Shown piece after piece: positions 33,072 through 42,566 of a stretch of 51,308 bases of DNA. Each line of letters opens with the position of its first letter. Positions within the stretch are counted from its first letter, which is position 1. A program made the translations under genes and the position numbers. The DNA is from Clostridiales bacterium. GTDB lineage: Bacteria > Bacillota > Clostridia > Lachnospirales > Lachnospiraceae. The notes beneath the pieces are model-generated. The model was not told where the DNA came from. It did no database searches and was given only the letters and a program-made list of their open reading frames with translations. The DNA lies in contig JAJBUA010000065.1 of NCBI GenBank assembly GCA_020860565.1, forward strand, positions 1 through 51,308. Direction: 5' to 3'.

Positions 33072-34739
33072 TTACATTTCATCCTTGACATAACCTGCTA
33101 CCGCATAGGCATGTTCGGCAATCCGCTTGAGGTTGCTGATAACATCCAGAAAAATCGCTCCGGTCGCAGAATCGCACTGATTGGCGGAAAGCCGGTTGAT
33201 ATGTTTCTCCCTCATCTCTTCCTCCTGAGTATCCACCTCATCCTCATACTGGATCACCTTGCGGACTGCGTCCAGATTGCCGGTTTCTCTTGCCGCAACC
33301 GCATAATCAAGCGTCTTTAATACGCTTTCGCCAATTACGGTCAGATCCGCCCTTCCCATGTCGGAAAAGGCACGGCCGCGATCCGCCAGCGCCTGAACAC
33401 TCCTGACCACATTGACCGTATGGTCTCCGATGCGGGCAATATCGCTGATACTGTAAAAAAGATTATTCACGATCTTTTTCTGCTTCTCTGTCAACGACAG
33501 GTTATTGACCTTGATCAGATAATCTGTGATCGTCTGCTCCATATTATTGATCGTATTTTCAATTTTATTCACAGACTCCATGTCATTCATATCTCCTTCC
33601 AGGAGAATATGAACTGCTTTTTCCAGATTTTTGTAAGAAAGCTGACCCATATGTACCACTGCCAGGATCGCCGTCTCAATCGCGAATGTCGGAGATTCGA
33701 AGATACGTTCATCCAGATGAAGCGTCTCCCCGGTCTCTTCCTGATCCACTTCTGCACCGCCGCCTTTTTCCTTTATAATAACACCGGAAAACTGAACCAG
33801 CTGATTCGCAAACGGAAACAGCAGAGCCGTCATCGACAGATTAAATACCGTATGGAACATGGATATCTCTACCGCACTGATATTGGACAAGGCGATATCC
33901 GGACGGGCGGTGAAAAATATAAAACCAAGCGTCCCCACCAGAATCGCTCCGATCACATTAAAGGTCAGATGCATCACCGCCACGCGTTTTGCCGTGCGGC
34001 TGCCCCCGATGCCGGAAATCATCGCTGTCACGCAGGATCCCATATTCTGTCCCAGTGTGATATAAATTGCTGCGTTTGTTGTGACAATCCCGTTCATCGC
34101 CAGTGTCTGCAGGATACCCACGGAAGCGGAAGAGCTCTGCAGCAGCGCGGTAACCAGAGCACCGATCAGCATACCCAGCAACGGATTGCCGCCCAGAACC
34201 TCAAAAGCCTTTGTAAATATCGGCGCATCCGTATAGGGACTGATTGCTCCCGACATCAGATCCAGACCCATAAAAAGAAGACCTAAGCCGATCAGGATCT
34301 CACCAATCGTTTTTCTCTTCTGCGTTTTCCCAAAGACAATCAGCATGGCGCCGATCCCGATCAGACACGGTGCGTAAAATCCCGGCTTCAATACGGTAAA
34401 CGCGTCGCCCAACTGGCTCATCGAGACAATCCACGCCGTGATCGTCGTACCGATATTGGCGCCCATAATCACGCCGACGGCCTGGTTTAAGTTCAGCAGC
34501 CCCGCACTTACAAAACCGACTACCATGACCGTGGTAGCCCCGCTGCTCTGAATAATCGCGGTGATCAGGGCCCCCAGCGCCACTGCCATCAGGCGGTTAT
34601 TCGTCAACATCCCCAAGAAGCTTCTCATCTTGTTCCCGGCTGATTTTTGCATACCATCCGCCATGTTATTCATGCCGAACAAAAACATGCCGAGTCCGCC
34701 AATAAACGTAAACACATTTGATATGTCACTGATTGACAT
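33072..34739 (-). CDS. Na+/phosphate cotransporter family with PhoU domain
   Basis: 555 residues from the ATG at 34739 (GAGGAGG 9 bases before). The N-terminal membrane part has two Na/Pi cotransport repeats, each with the QSSGATT or QSSSASVG signature (ALITAIIQSSGATTVMVVGF and ALVTALLQSSSASVGILQTL). The C-terminal 200 residues form a PhoU-like helical domain (NMEQTITDYLIKVNNLSLTEKQ, YSISDIARIGDHTVNVVRSV). Takes up phosphate with sodium, or exports it. Transcribed toward the gap operon with a 124-base spacer. Confidence 0.93.
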   Translation of the reverse strand: MSISDISNVFTFIGGLGMFLFGMNNMADGMQKSAGNKMRSFLGMLTNNRLMAVALGALITAIIQSSGATTVMVVGFVSAGLLNLNQAVGVIMGANIGTTITAWIVSMSQLGDAFTVLKPGFYAPCLIGIGAMLIVFGKTQKRKTIGEILIGLGLLFMGLDLMSGAISPYTDAPIFTKAFEVLGGNPLLGMLIGALVTALLQSSSASVGILQTLAMNGIVTTNAAIYITLGQNMGSCVTAMISGIGGSRTAKRVAVMHLTFNVIGAILVGTLGFIFFTARPDIALSNISAVEISMFHTVFNLSMTALLFPFANQLVQFSGVIIKEKGGGAEVDQEETGETLHLDERIFESPTFAIETAILAVVHMGQLSYKNLEKAVHILLEGDMNDMESVNKIENTINNMEQTITDYLIKVNNLSLTEKQKKIVNNLFYSISDIARIGDHTVNVVRSVQALADRGRAFSDMGRADLTVIGESVLKTLDYAVAARETGNLDAVRKVIQYEDEVDTQEEEMREKHINRLSANQCDSATGAIFLDVISNLKRIAEHAYAVAGYVKDEM

Positions 34740-34969
34740 TGGCGTTTCCTCCTCAATACTCCTGTGTAATTCTCCCTCTTCTGACCGTATGTTCAAAGTG
34801 CAAACATACAGGTTTAATCATATCATACACTCACAGGCAATTTCAACTTAATTTCATATTTATGTTAAATCCTTGTCAGATACAGGTAAAATTACCGGCT
34901 GGAAAAGCAGTAGCAGCAGAAATTGTTTTATGATAAAATGAGTGCAAAAGCGCCAGGAGGACATGACCC

Positions 34970-35770
34970 ATGCTTTGTGATTTTCATCTGCATACTGATT
35001 TTTCCGCGGATTCTGTCACACCGGTCCGCGATCAGATCGAACAGGCCATCCGGCTCGGAATGAAAGAGATCTGTATTACCGACCATCATGACTATGACGC
35101 CGATTCTCATGGCGTACGGTTTTATCTGGATTTTGATTCTTATCTCTCCTGTCTTAAGGACATGCAGGAGGAATATCGCGATAAAATCCGCATTGATATC
35201 GGAGTTGAACTCGGTCTCCAGTACCACATCCGCAGTTATCTCGAGGATTTACTGCGGAAATATTCGTTTGACTTTATCATCGGTTCTTCTCATTTTGTCG
35301 ATTCTTATGATCTTTATTATCCTGAGTTTTACGAAGGGAAAAGTGAACGGGAAAGCTATGAACATTATTTTGCCGTTACCTGTAACCGGATTCAGAAGCT
35401 GGATTGTTATGATGTGCTCGGGCATCTGGATTATGTGGTCCGTTATGGTCCCCACACCAATCAGTTTTATTCTTATGACTCTTATCGGGATTCGATTGAC
35501 CCGATCTTAAAGGTTCTGATTGAAAAAGGAAAAGGACTGGAGTGCAACACCGGAGGCCTCAAATACGGCCTGGGTCACCCCAATCCTGCAGAAGATATAC
35601 TGATTCGTTACCGGGAACTCGGCGGAGAGATCCTCACCATTGGCTCCGATGCGCATGAACCGCGCCACATCGGATACGCATTTGACGATATCCCGGAACT
35701 GTTAAAGAACTGTGGTTTTCGCTACTATACCGTTTACCGCGACCGGAAACCGGTATTTCTGCCATTATAA
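34970..35770 (+). CDS. PHP-domain phosphatase, histidinol-phosphatase type
   Basis: 266 residues. Metal-binding PHP motifs: DFHLHTDFSAD at the start, ITDHHDYD near 39-46, GSSHFVD near 104-110, GHLDYVVRYG, and GSDAHEPRHIG near the C-terminus. This matches the HisK/HisJ class that can hydrolyse histidinol phosphate, but PHP proteins also act as nucleotide or general phosphatases, and no his genes adjoin. AGGAGG lies 9 bases before the ATG. Tail-to-tail with the YibE/F gene, only 8 bases apart. Confidence 0.85.
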   Translation: MLCDFHLHTDFSADSVTPVRDQIEQAIRLGMKEICITDHHDYDADSHGVRFYLDFDSYLSCLKDMQEEYRDKIRIDIGVELGLQYHIRSYLEDLLRKYSFDFIIGSSHFVDSYDLYYPEFYEGKSERESYEHYFAVTCNRIQKLDCYDVLGHLDYVVRYGPHTNQFYSYDSYRDSIDPILKVLIEKGKGLECNTGGLKYGLGHPNPAEDILIRYRELGGEILTIGSDAHEPRHIGYAFDDIPELLKNCGFRYYTVYRDRKPVFLPL

Positions 35771-35778
35771 AGCCAGAT

Positions 35779-36921
35779 TCAGCCGCAAAGCTTTTCCCGG
35801 TTTCCGCGGCAATACACATAAGACGCCACCAGTACCGTCGCGGGCACGCTTAAAATCACGCCGTAGCTTCCGGCAAGCCCCTGCATCACGGCGATCCCGA
35901 TGTTGTTGGAGTTGACTATCTGCAGAAACGGCAGATCATACGCATAATCCAGCACCAGCATGGAGATACTGGTTCCGGCAAACGCCAGGATCAGTGTATT
36001 TGCGTCTGTGCCCATAATATCACGGCCTACCCGCATCCCGGCGCGCATCAGTTCCAGCCGCGAGATCTGCGGATTCTGCACACAGACCTCCTGCATCGAG
36101 CTGGAAACCGACATCGTCACATCCATGACCGCTCCCAGCGTACTGATCAGCAGTCCGGAAAAAAGCAGGCCGCCGACCTGAATCTCCTTTGTCTGCCAGA
36201 GTGTAATCAGGCTCTCGATATTGGATACATTCCAGCCTGTAATGCCGGACAGACGGGAAAATGCCGTTGCGGTAATACCCGCCATAATAACTCCGGATAC
36301 CGTCCCTGCCGTGGCGCAGAACGCCTTTTTGCTAAGACCCGCGATCAGCACCATCGTAACTGCCGTAGCCAGCGCGCAGATCAGCACGGAGGTCCAGAAC
36401 GGCGAACATCCCAGATAAACCATCGGCAGATAGATAAAGAGTATCGTTACAAAAGTAAATACCAGCCCCAGTGCGCCGCGTGCCCCTTTTCGTCCTCCCA
36501 GCACGCATAAAAGGAGCAGGTAAAGCGCCGCAAACCCGACGATCACCATCGTCCGGTCAGCGGAATACACACTTGTGATCACGGTTTCCCCTGATACGCT
36601 CTGAATGACAATGACCTTCATGCCCAGCGTACAGGCCGCGCCAAACAGATAACCGGCGCTGCTGGTCGTAACCAGATCCTCTCCTTTTTTCGCCCCGCTC
36701 GTCATATGCACCACGACGGTCTGCTGGCCGACACGCATCCCATCCTCCTGAATGTTGTCCTCGAGGATCTCCACGACCATACCGGTCTCAAATGTCTGAC
36801 CGGTGCGGTTGATCAGCTGTAATTTGGTAATATGGTTTAAATAAAAAATTGCTGCGGCAAGCGCCGCCAGAAAGGCGGCGCCTGCAAGACAGCGAACGAT
36901 TCTTTTTTTCTTTTCTGACAT
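35779..36921 (-). CDS. YibE/F family membrane protein
   Basis: 380 residues. One N-terminal helix, a soluble outer domain (about 45-120: FETGMVVEILEDNIQEDGMRVGQQTVVVHMTSGAKKGEDL) and then seven or eight helices. GAVMDVTMSVSSSMQEVCVQNPQ, MGTDANTLILAFAGTSISMLVL and NSNNIGIAVMQGLAGSYGVILSVPATVL match YibE/F, a Firmicute family of unknown function. It starts 11 bases after the stop of the metallophosphoesterase gene, so the two are probably cotranscribed. Confidence 0.87.
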   Translation of the reverse strand: MSEKKKRIVRCLAGAAFLAALAAAIFYLNHITKLQLINRTGQTFETGMVVEILEDNIQEDGMRVGQQTVVVHMTSGAKKGEDLVTTSSAGYLFGAACTLGMKVIVIQSVSGETVITSVYSADRTMVIVGFAALYLLLLCVLGGRKGARGALGLVFTFVTILFIYLPMVYLGCSPFWTSVLICALATAVTMVLIAGLSKKAFCATAGTVSGVIMAGITATAFSRLSGITGWNVSNIESLITLWQTKEIQVGGLLFSGLLISTLGAVMDVTMSVSSSMQEVCVQNPQISRLELMRAGMRVGRDIMGTDANTLILAFAGTSISMLVLDYAYDLPFLQIVNSNNIGIAVMQGLAGSYGVILSVPATVLVASYVYCRGNREKLCG

Positions 36922-36932
36922 TCTGTTTCCTT

Positions 36933-38501
36933 TTATCTTACGGTTGTTTTATGAATCGTAAAGGTACTGTCAATCACTTCTGCGGCTCCCGCTTCTGTGA
37001 CCTGATAGGTAGTAATCTCAAAATCATTGGCAGACATAGTGATCACCGAGTAACATGGCAGCCAGTTCTGGCTCCTTGCCGCGATATAATCCTGCTGGCT
37101 GCTGATCAGCTCATAATACTTGGACCCGGAAGCTGAGTTTGCACTCATGTAAAGGATTCCCTCCGGATCGGTCACGCCGCCCGGACCTGCAATACTGTCC
37201 TCCAGAGTATAGCAGAGGTTATCCTCCGAAAACTGCGTGAGCAGCTGTGCGCCCTCTGCATCATCCTCCGCCGGTGACAGCGGAATCATTTCACTGTTTG
37301 CCGTATTGATCGCGTGATCCCAGTCATAGTCAATACCGGTCTCATCCAGACGGAATTCATAAGAACCGTGGCTCTGTCCGTCTCCATACAGAAGTTTCGA
37401 ACGGCTGTAGGTGTGATCATGGCCCTGCAGCACTACATCAATATCATAACGGTCAAATACCGGCGTCAGCTGAGTACGCAGGATCATGCCATCGGTATCC
37501 GAGTGATCCAGGCCGGTTCCGTAAATATCCTGATGAATGGTTACCACTCTCCAGTTCGCGTTCGGGAACGCCGCTACTGCCTGGCTGATGCTCTGCTCAT
37601 GCTCTGCAACATTGTAATTGTTGGTATTCAGTACGATGAACAGGCCGTTGCCATAAGAATAGTAATAATCACCGCCTGCTTCTGTCATCCCCAGGCCGGT
37701 ATTATTCGGATTATTAAAGTGATAAGAGTAGTCCAGATTCAGCGAATCATGGTTTCCGATTGTCGTCGCTACCGGAAGGCTCTTTAACGCATCTGCCGAA
37801 AGATATGCCGCGTACTCCTCTTCCTTCGCTTTTCCAGTCTTATTGACCTGATCTCCCGCGGAAATCACAAAACTCAAATCCGGATTTTCCTGCAGTGCAA
37901 TATCCAGAGTACGATCCCAGGCAAAGCCGTCGTTTCTTGCTGCGGTATTAGCCGCTCCGTCGTCTGCCGCCAGTTTGCCTTCGCCCTGCGGCTGGCCTTT
38001 GGATGCCCCAACCTGCGGATCTCCCACATACAGGATCTGAACCTCATCAAAGCTTCCCGTCTTCATCGTCGCGATATCCGAGTTAACCCCGCTCTTTTTT
38101 ACATAATAATAATACTTTGTATTTGGCTGAAGCCCGGTCACTGTCACATAGTTATAACTGTAAACCGCGCCTCCGGTCAGGTTCGTATCTACTGCGCCTG
38201 CCGTGCCTTCAAAACCAGGCAGATTGTCCGGATCGGTTCCAAAATATACAACCGGCGTCGCATTCGTCCCCTCGCTGTACCATGCAAAATTCAGTTCGTT
38301 CTGAGTACTTCCGGGAGTCATCGAAACCTTGGTGTAGTCCGCCGACAGATTGTTCCAATCCGCGACATAAGCATTCCACTCCTCCGCTTTTCCGGTAACG
38401 CTCGAATCATTGTAATGTACCGTTGCCGCCCACAGAGCCTGCTGGCCGCCGATCGCCAGAATCCCGGCAAGCGCACAGGCGATAATTCTCTGCTTTTTCA
38501 T
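36933..38501 (-). CDS. Secreted metallophosphoesterase with purple-acid-phosphatase-like N-domain
   Basis: 522 residues from the ATG at 38501 (AAAGGG upstream). A signal peptide ends near residue 24 (QQALWA-A). An N-terminal beta domain (about 40-150; YNYVTVTGLQPNTKYYYYVK) resembles that of purple acid phosphatases. The catalytic domain follows with GDPQVG, SAGDQV, GNHDS, VTIHQD and GHDHTYSR. The GDxxY Tyr that chelates iron in true purple acid phosphatases is not in place (GDQVN), so metal content and activity may differ. Likely an outer phosphatase, possibly for phosphate supply; followed by the YibE/F gene. Confidence 0.9.
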   Translation of the reverse strand: MKKQRIIACALAGILAIGGQQALWAATVHYNDSSVTGKAEEWNAYVADWNNLSADYTKVSMTPGSTQNELNFAWYSEGTNATPVVYFGTDPDNLPGFEGTAGAVDTNLTGGAVYSYNYVTVTGLQPNTKYYYYVKKSGVNSDIATMKTGSFDEVQILYVGDPQVGASKGQPQGEGKLAADDGAANTAARNDGFAWDRTLDIALQENPDLSFVISAGDQVNKTGKAKEEEYAAYLSADALKSLPVATTIGNHDSLNLDYSYHFNNPNNTGLGMTEAGGDYYYSYGNGLFIVLNTNNYNVAEHEQSISQAVAAFPNANWRVVTIHQDIYGTGLDHSDTDGMILRTQLTPVFDRYDIDVVLQGHDHTYSRSKLLYGDGQSHGSYEFRLDETGIDYDWDHAINTANSEMIPLSPAEDDAEGAQLLTQFSEDNLCYTLEDSIAGPGGVTDPEGILYMSANSASGSKYYELISSQQDYIAARSQNWLPCYSVITMSANDFEITTYQVTEAGAAEVIDSTFTIHKTTVR

Positions 38502-38657
38502 CCTTGTTCCCTTTCTTTCTTTTATTTTTTCCAACAGACAAATCCCAATCGTTTTTGCCTTCAGTAACTGCTTCGTATGTACAGTTCCTGTGTCTTCTAC
38601 TATAAGAAAGTTTTGTTAAATCTTCTATCGCGCAAATATTTAAATTGAGTTAAATCA

Positions 38658-38703
38658 AAAAAGGGAAATCTCTTTCCTCTCTGCGAAAAAGATTTCCCTT
38701 TTT
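38658..38703. terminator. Bidirectional intrinsic terminator
   Basis: AAAAAGGGAAATCT (38658-38671) and AGATTTCCCTTTTT (38690-38703) form a perfect 14-bp stem, with A/T tracts on both sides. It follows the M14 peptidase gene on the minus strand. Confidence 0.85.
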
Positions 38704-38714
38704 AAAATATCTTT

Positions 38715-39905
38715 TTAATGTGTCATGGCGTATTCTGCCGCCAGCGCCCACACCATCTTATTGCGGTTCCAGATATCCGCGTACTGGGAGATCGGAAGCG
38801 GGCAGGCCACACTCCCCACCTCAATGGTAACGCCGGGAATCGGCGAATCCTTGATCTGCGTCCAGTCCTTAAAGCCTCCATGGCCGCTGCTGCCGCCGAA
38901 ATTGTATCCGGTGTTCTGCTGGATAATGGTTGCCAGCTCGCCGGAAGCCTGCGTAACCTTATTTCCTTCATAATCCCAGTAAATCAGATTGCCCATGCTG
39001 TGGTAGCTGATCGTCAGCGCCCAGTTTCGCGACTCCGCCAGCTGTGCCAGCGCCTGTGATTCCGGCTCTGACAGCGCCGATGTGCCGCGGTACGTCGCAT
39101 AAGAAGGATCGGAACAGCTGACCACCTGATCCCAGTCTGCCGGGAAATTCTGGTTCAGGTCGACGCCTCTGGCATTTGCCTTCCAGACAGTCAGATAGTC
39201 CTCATACGTACGTGAGGTTCTCCCCTGAGCAACATCATTGGCATAACACCGGGCAATCGTCTGACGCAACGTCAGTGAGCGGATCGTACTCTCTCCTCCC
39301 TGACTGATACAGATACCGTCCGGATTGGTCATCGGGACGAAATGCACCGCCACCTGACTTAAGAGGGTTGACAGCGGAATCCCGTCATAATTTCCGGTAT
39401 CATAAAACGCAAGACCATACTCCAGCTGCTTCATAACCAGAAGAGGCGTCATATATTCTCTTGCGTGAATCCCCGCCTGAATCATGATATGCTTTGACGC
39501 ACTGGCATTTCCCAGCACTACTTCGTACAGGGAACGTCCATCCAGAGATGTCCCATAGATGTTGATCTGCATCTTGTCTCCGTAGGTACGCTTCAGATTA
39601 TTCAGATCCTGCACCATCTGATCATAGGTATATTTTTCCACAACATGAACTACCGGGTTCGTCACCGGAGCTGTGAAATAATCCGTCCTCCCGCTGATAT
39701 CGAGCAGTCCGGTATCCGCTTCCGTAATATCTTCTCCGGCGTCGATCCCGCTTCCCGCGCCGGGTCCATAACTGCTGCTGGCCGCGCCGGTTCCTCCACC
39801 CACGACAACCGTACCGGCTGCCATAGAACAAAGCGGAGTAACCGCCGCTAAGGAAACGGCAGTTACTCCAATCGAAATCCATTTTTTCCAACTATTCTTT
39901 ATCAT
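38715..39905 (-). CDS. Secreted M14-family zinc carboxypeptidase
   Basis: 396 residues. Signal peptide to about residue 30, a Gly/Ser-rich and acidic linker, then the M14 domain from about 88. Zinc ligands are His147 and Glu150 (GIHAREYMTP) and the His of TISYHSMGNLIYWDY; the catalytic Glu is in VTIEVGS. VPMTNPDGICIS and VDLNQNFPADW are further family marks. It removes C-terminal residues from peptides, possibly wall peptides (D-Glu-meso-DAP type is one option). Its start overlaps the pnp end by 14 bases, with AAGGA inside pnp, a coupled arrangement that is unusual for a secreted peptidase. Confidence 0.92.
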   Translation of the reverse strand: MIKNSWKKWISIGVTAVSLAAVTPLCSMAAGTVVVGGGTGAASSSYGPGAGSGIDAGEDITEADTGLLDISGRTDYFTAPVTNPVVHVVEKYTYDQMVQDLNNLKRTYGDKMQINIYGTSLDGRSLYEVVLGNASASKHIMIQAGIHAREYMTPLLVMKQLEYGLAFYDTGNYDGIPLSTLLSQVAVHFVPMTNPDGICISQGGESTIRSLTLRQTIARCYANDVAQGRTSRTYEDYLTVWKANARGVDLNQNFPADWDQVVSCSDPSYATYRGTSALSEPESQALAQLAESRNWALTISYHSMGNLIYWDYEGNKVTQASGELATIIQQNTGYNFGGSSGHGGFKDWTQIKDSPIPGVTIEVGSVACPLPISQYADIWNRNKMVWALAAEYAMTH

Positions 39906-42006
39906 GCTTATCCTTCTTCACAAGGTCGCCTGGCTTCATACTCAGGCTGATTTTGCCCATCTTGTCAACATCAAGGACTTTGACTGTCACGGTATCTCCG
40001 ATATTAACGACATCTTCCACTTTTTCGACGCGCCGGTCAGACAGGCGGGAGATATGAACCATTCCGTCTTTCTTCGGTTTCAGTTCGACGAACGCGCCGA
40101 AATTCATGATGCGGACTACCTTTCCGGTAAGAATCTGGCCCGGCTCAATATCGGTTACGATTCCCTTGATAATTGATTTCGCTTTATCAATCATCGCCTG
40201 ATCCGTACCTGCGATTGCCACCATACCATCCTCAGAGATATCGATCTTAACGCCGGTCTCCTCAATAATCTTATTGATCGTGCTGCCCTGCTTGCCAACC
40301 ACATCGCCGATCTTCTGCGGATCAATGGAGATCTGGTCGATCTTCGGCGCATATTTGCTGAGTTCTTTGCGCGGCTCGGAGATTGCAGGCTTCATGCAGT
40401 TTTCCATGATATACATTCTTGCTTCGCGGCATCTGCTGATCGCACCCTCGACGATCGGACGGGTCAGACCGTGGATCTTGATATCCATCTGGATCGCGGT
40501 AATGCCATCCTCGGTACCGGTCACCTTAAAGTCCATATCTCCGAAGAAATCCTCAAGACCCTGGATATCGGTCAGCAGTACGAAATCATCATCCGTATCG
40601 CCGGTCACCAGTCCGCAGGAAATCCCTGCTACCATCTTTTTGATCGGCACACCGGCAGCCATCAGCGACATGCAGGATGCGCAGGTTGATGCCATCGATG
40701 TCGAACCATTGGACTCAAAAGTCTCAGACACGGTGCGGATCGCGTACGGGAATTCGGTCTCATCCGGCAGCACCGGCAGCAGCGCGCGCTCCGCCAGAGC
40801 TCCGTGACCGATCTCACGGCGTCCCGGTCCACGGGACGGCTTTGTCTCGCCTACCGAATAGGACGGGAAATTATAATGATGCATATAACGTTTTGCTACT
40901 TCATTCGGATCCAGACCATCAATCTTCTGCTGTTCTGACAGCGGCGCAAGCGTACATACATTGCAGATCTGAGTCTGTCCGCGCGTAAACATCGCGGAAC
41001 CATGGACTCTCGGTATGATATCAACCTCCGCTGCCAGCGGACGGATCTGCGTAATCTCACGGCCGTCCGGACGCTTGTGATCCTTGAGGATCATCTTGCG
41101 GACCGTCTTCTTTTCATACTGATAAACTGCCTCATCCAGGCTGTTCAGCCAGTCTTCCTTATCCGCAAAAGCCTCCGCCAGCTTTTCGGTAACGACGCGG
41201 ATATTCTCTTCACGAGTCTGCTTATCATCGGTAAATACTGCGGTCTCCATCTCTTCCGGCGTGACAATCTTCTTCATCTCGTAGAACATCTCCTGCGGGA
41301 TCGCGCAGCTCTCATAGCTGTGTTTGGGCTTACCGCACTCAGCGACAATCCGGTCGATAAAACGGATAATATCCTGATTGACCTCATGAGCCCGGTAGAT
41401 CGCCTCAATCATCTTGCTCTCCGGCACTTCATTGGCTCCGGCCTCAATCATAATCACCTTTTCCCTGGTCGAAGCGACAGTCAGTTTCAGATCGCCCGCT
41501 TTCCACTGTCCCTGCGACGGGTTAACGATCAGTTCCCCATCGATCATACCCATCTGTGTCATCGCACAGGGACCGTCAAAGGGAATATCCGAAATGCAGG
41601 CTGCGATCGCGGAGCCCAGCATACCGACCAGTTCCGGACGGCACTCCGGATCCACACTCATCACCAGGTTATTTAACGTCACGTCATTACGGTAATCCTT
41701 TGGGAAAAGCGGACGCATCGGACGGTCAATCACGCGGGATGTGAGAATCGCATTTTCCGACGGCTTGCTCTCACGCTTGTTAAAGCCTCCCGGAATCTTT
41801 CCCACGGAATACATTTTCTCTTCAAATTCAACACTGAGCGGGAAGAAATCAATCCCGTCTCTCGGCTTATCCGAAGCAGTCGCCGTAGAAAGCACGGTTG
41901 TCTCTCCATAATGCATAAAAGCAGCACCGTTTGCCTGCTTTGCCACGCGGCCGACATCTACGGTCAGCGTCCTGCCGCCCAGTTCCATACTAAAACTTTT
42001 GTACAT
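39892..42006 (-). CDS. pnp: Polynucleotide phosphorylase
   Basis: 704 residues. Two RNase PH repeats joined by a helical domain, then KH (ISIDPQKIGDVVGKQGSTINKIIEETG) and S1 (GQILTGKVVRIMNFGAFVELKPKKDGMVHIS) domains. Phosphorolytic 3'-5' RNA decay. Opening YKSFSMELGGRTLTVDVGRVAKQANG is standard. Follows rpsO, the usual bacterial order, behind a long leader hairpin. Full length. Confidence 0.98.
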   Translation of the reverse strand: MYKSFSMELGGRTLTVDVGRVAKQANGAAFMHYGETTVLSTATASDKPRDGIDFFPLSVEFEEKMYSVGKIPGGFNKRESKPSENAILTSRVIDRPMRPLFPKDYRNDVTLNNLVMSVDPECRPELVGMLGSAIAACISDIPFDGPCAMTQMGMIDGELIVNPSQGQWKAGDLKLTVASTREKVIMIEAGANEVPESKMIEAIYRAHEVNQDIIRFIDRIVAECGKPKHSYESCAIPQEMFYEMKKIVTPEEMETAVFTDDKQTREENIRVVTEKLAEAFADKEDWLNSLDEAVYQYEKKTVRKMILKDHKRPDGREITQIRPLAAEVDIIPRVHGSAMFTRGQTQICNVCTLAPLSEQQKIDGLDPNEVAKRYMHHYNFPSYSVGETKPSRGPGRREIGHGALAERALLPVLPDETEFPYAIRTVSETFESNGSTSMASTCASCMSLMAAGVPIKKMVAGISCGLVTGDTDDDFVLLTDIQGLEDFFGDMDFKVTGTEDGITAIQMDIKIHGLTRPIVEGAISRCREARMYIMENCMKPAISEPRKELSKYAPKIDQISIDPQKIGDVVGKQGSTINKIIEETGVKIDISEDGMVAIAGTDQAMIDKAKSIIKGIVTDIEPGQILTGKVVRIMNFGAFVELKPKKDGMVHISRLSDRRVEKVEDVVNIGDTVTVKVLDVDKMGKISLSMKPGDLVKKDKHDKE

Positions 42007-42036
42007 GGTTTTGTCTCCTTTTCTTAATTATCTGTC

Positions 42037-42118
42037 ACAATTTGCGGAAGACACCGAAACCACTGTTCTGCACACAAGCCTCCCTGCTTGTGTGTACAAC
42101 AGTCGTCTCGGAAATTGT
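42037..42118 (-). other. Long imperfect hairpin in the rpsO-pnp spacer
   Basis: Minus-strand RNA: outer ACAATTT/AAATTGT (42112-42118/42037-42043), then CCG/CGG, ACTGTT/AACAGT and a perfect 9-bp stem (42086-42094/42071-42079) around a 6-base loop. It ends about 31 bases before the pnp start. In enteric bacteria pnp is autoregulated through a leader hairpin of this position; a similar role here is inference. Confidence 0.7.
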
Positions 42119-42145
42119 CCTCCACACATTTCTGCGCTTAAAACT

Positions 42146-42170
42146 GGGGTGGAGATGTGATCTCCACCCC
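42146..42170 (-). terminator. rpsO terminator
   Basis: A perfect 11-bp stem (42160-42170/42146-42156) with loop CAC, then AGTTTTAAG on the minus strand. Weak T-tract, so read-through into pnp is likely. Confidence 0.7.
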
Positions 42171-42187
42171 GCATTTTTCCGCTCGAT

Positions 42188-42454
42188 TTACTTTCTCAGT
42201 CCAAGTCTCTCGATCAGAGCACGATAACCTTCCAGATCCGTCTTCTTCAGATAAGCCAGCAACGCACGTCTGCGGCCGATCATCTTTAACATACCTCTTC
42301 TGGAATGATGATCCTTCGGATTCTCCTTCAGATGAGCGGTCAGCTCAGAAATTCTCTCGGTCAGAATCGCGATCTGAACCTCCGGTGAACCAGTATCCTC
42401 CGGCGTCCTTCCATATGCTGCGATAATCTCGGACTTCTTTTCCTTTGAAATCAT
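42188..42454 (-). CDS. rpsO: 30S ribosomal protein S15
   Basis: 88 residues from the ATG at 42454 with AAGGAGGG 8 bases before. [35 protein letters not shown] and [24 protein letters not shown] are the standard S15 sequence. It binds 16S rRNA in the central domain. The open frame upstream of this ATG is not part of the gene. Followed by pnp. Confidence 0.98.
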   Translation of the reverse strand: MISKEKKSEIIAAYGRTPEDTGSPEVQIAILTERISELTAHLKENPKDHHSRRGMLKMIGRRRALLAYLKKTDLEGYRALIERLGLRK

Positions 42455-42566
42455 GATGATTCCCTCCTTAAAAAATATACTTACCGCAAACGAAGCAGTC
42501 GGCAGGAGTGCTCCGGTCAGCCTGGCCTGCGGCGTAAACTCATACCAAAATATAGTAGCATATCCG

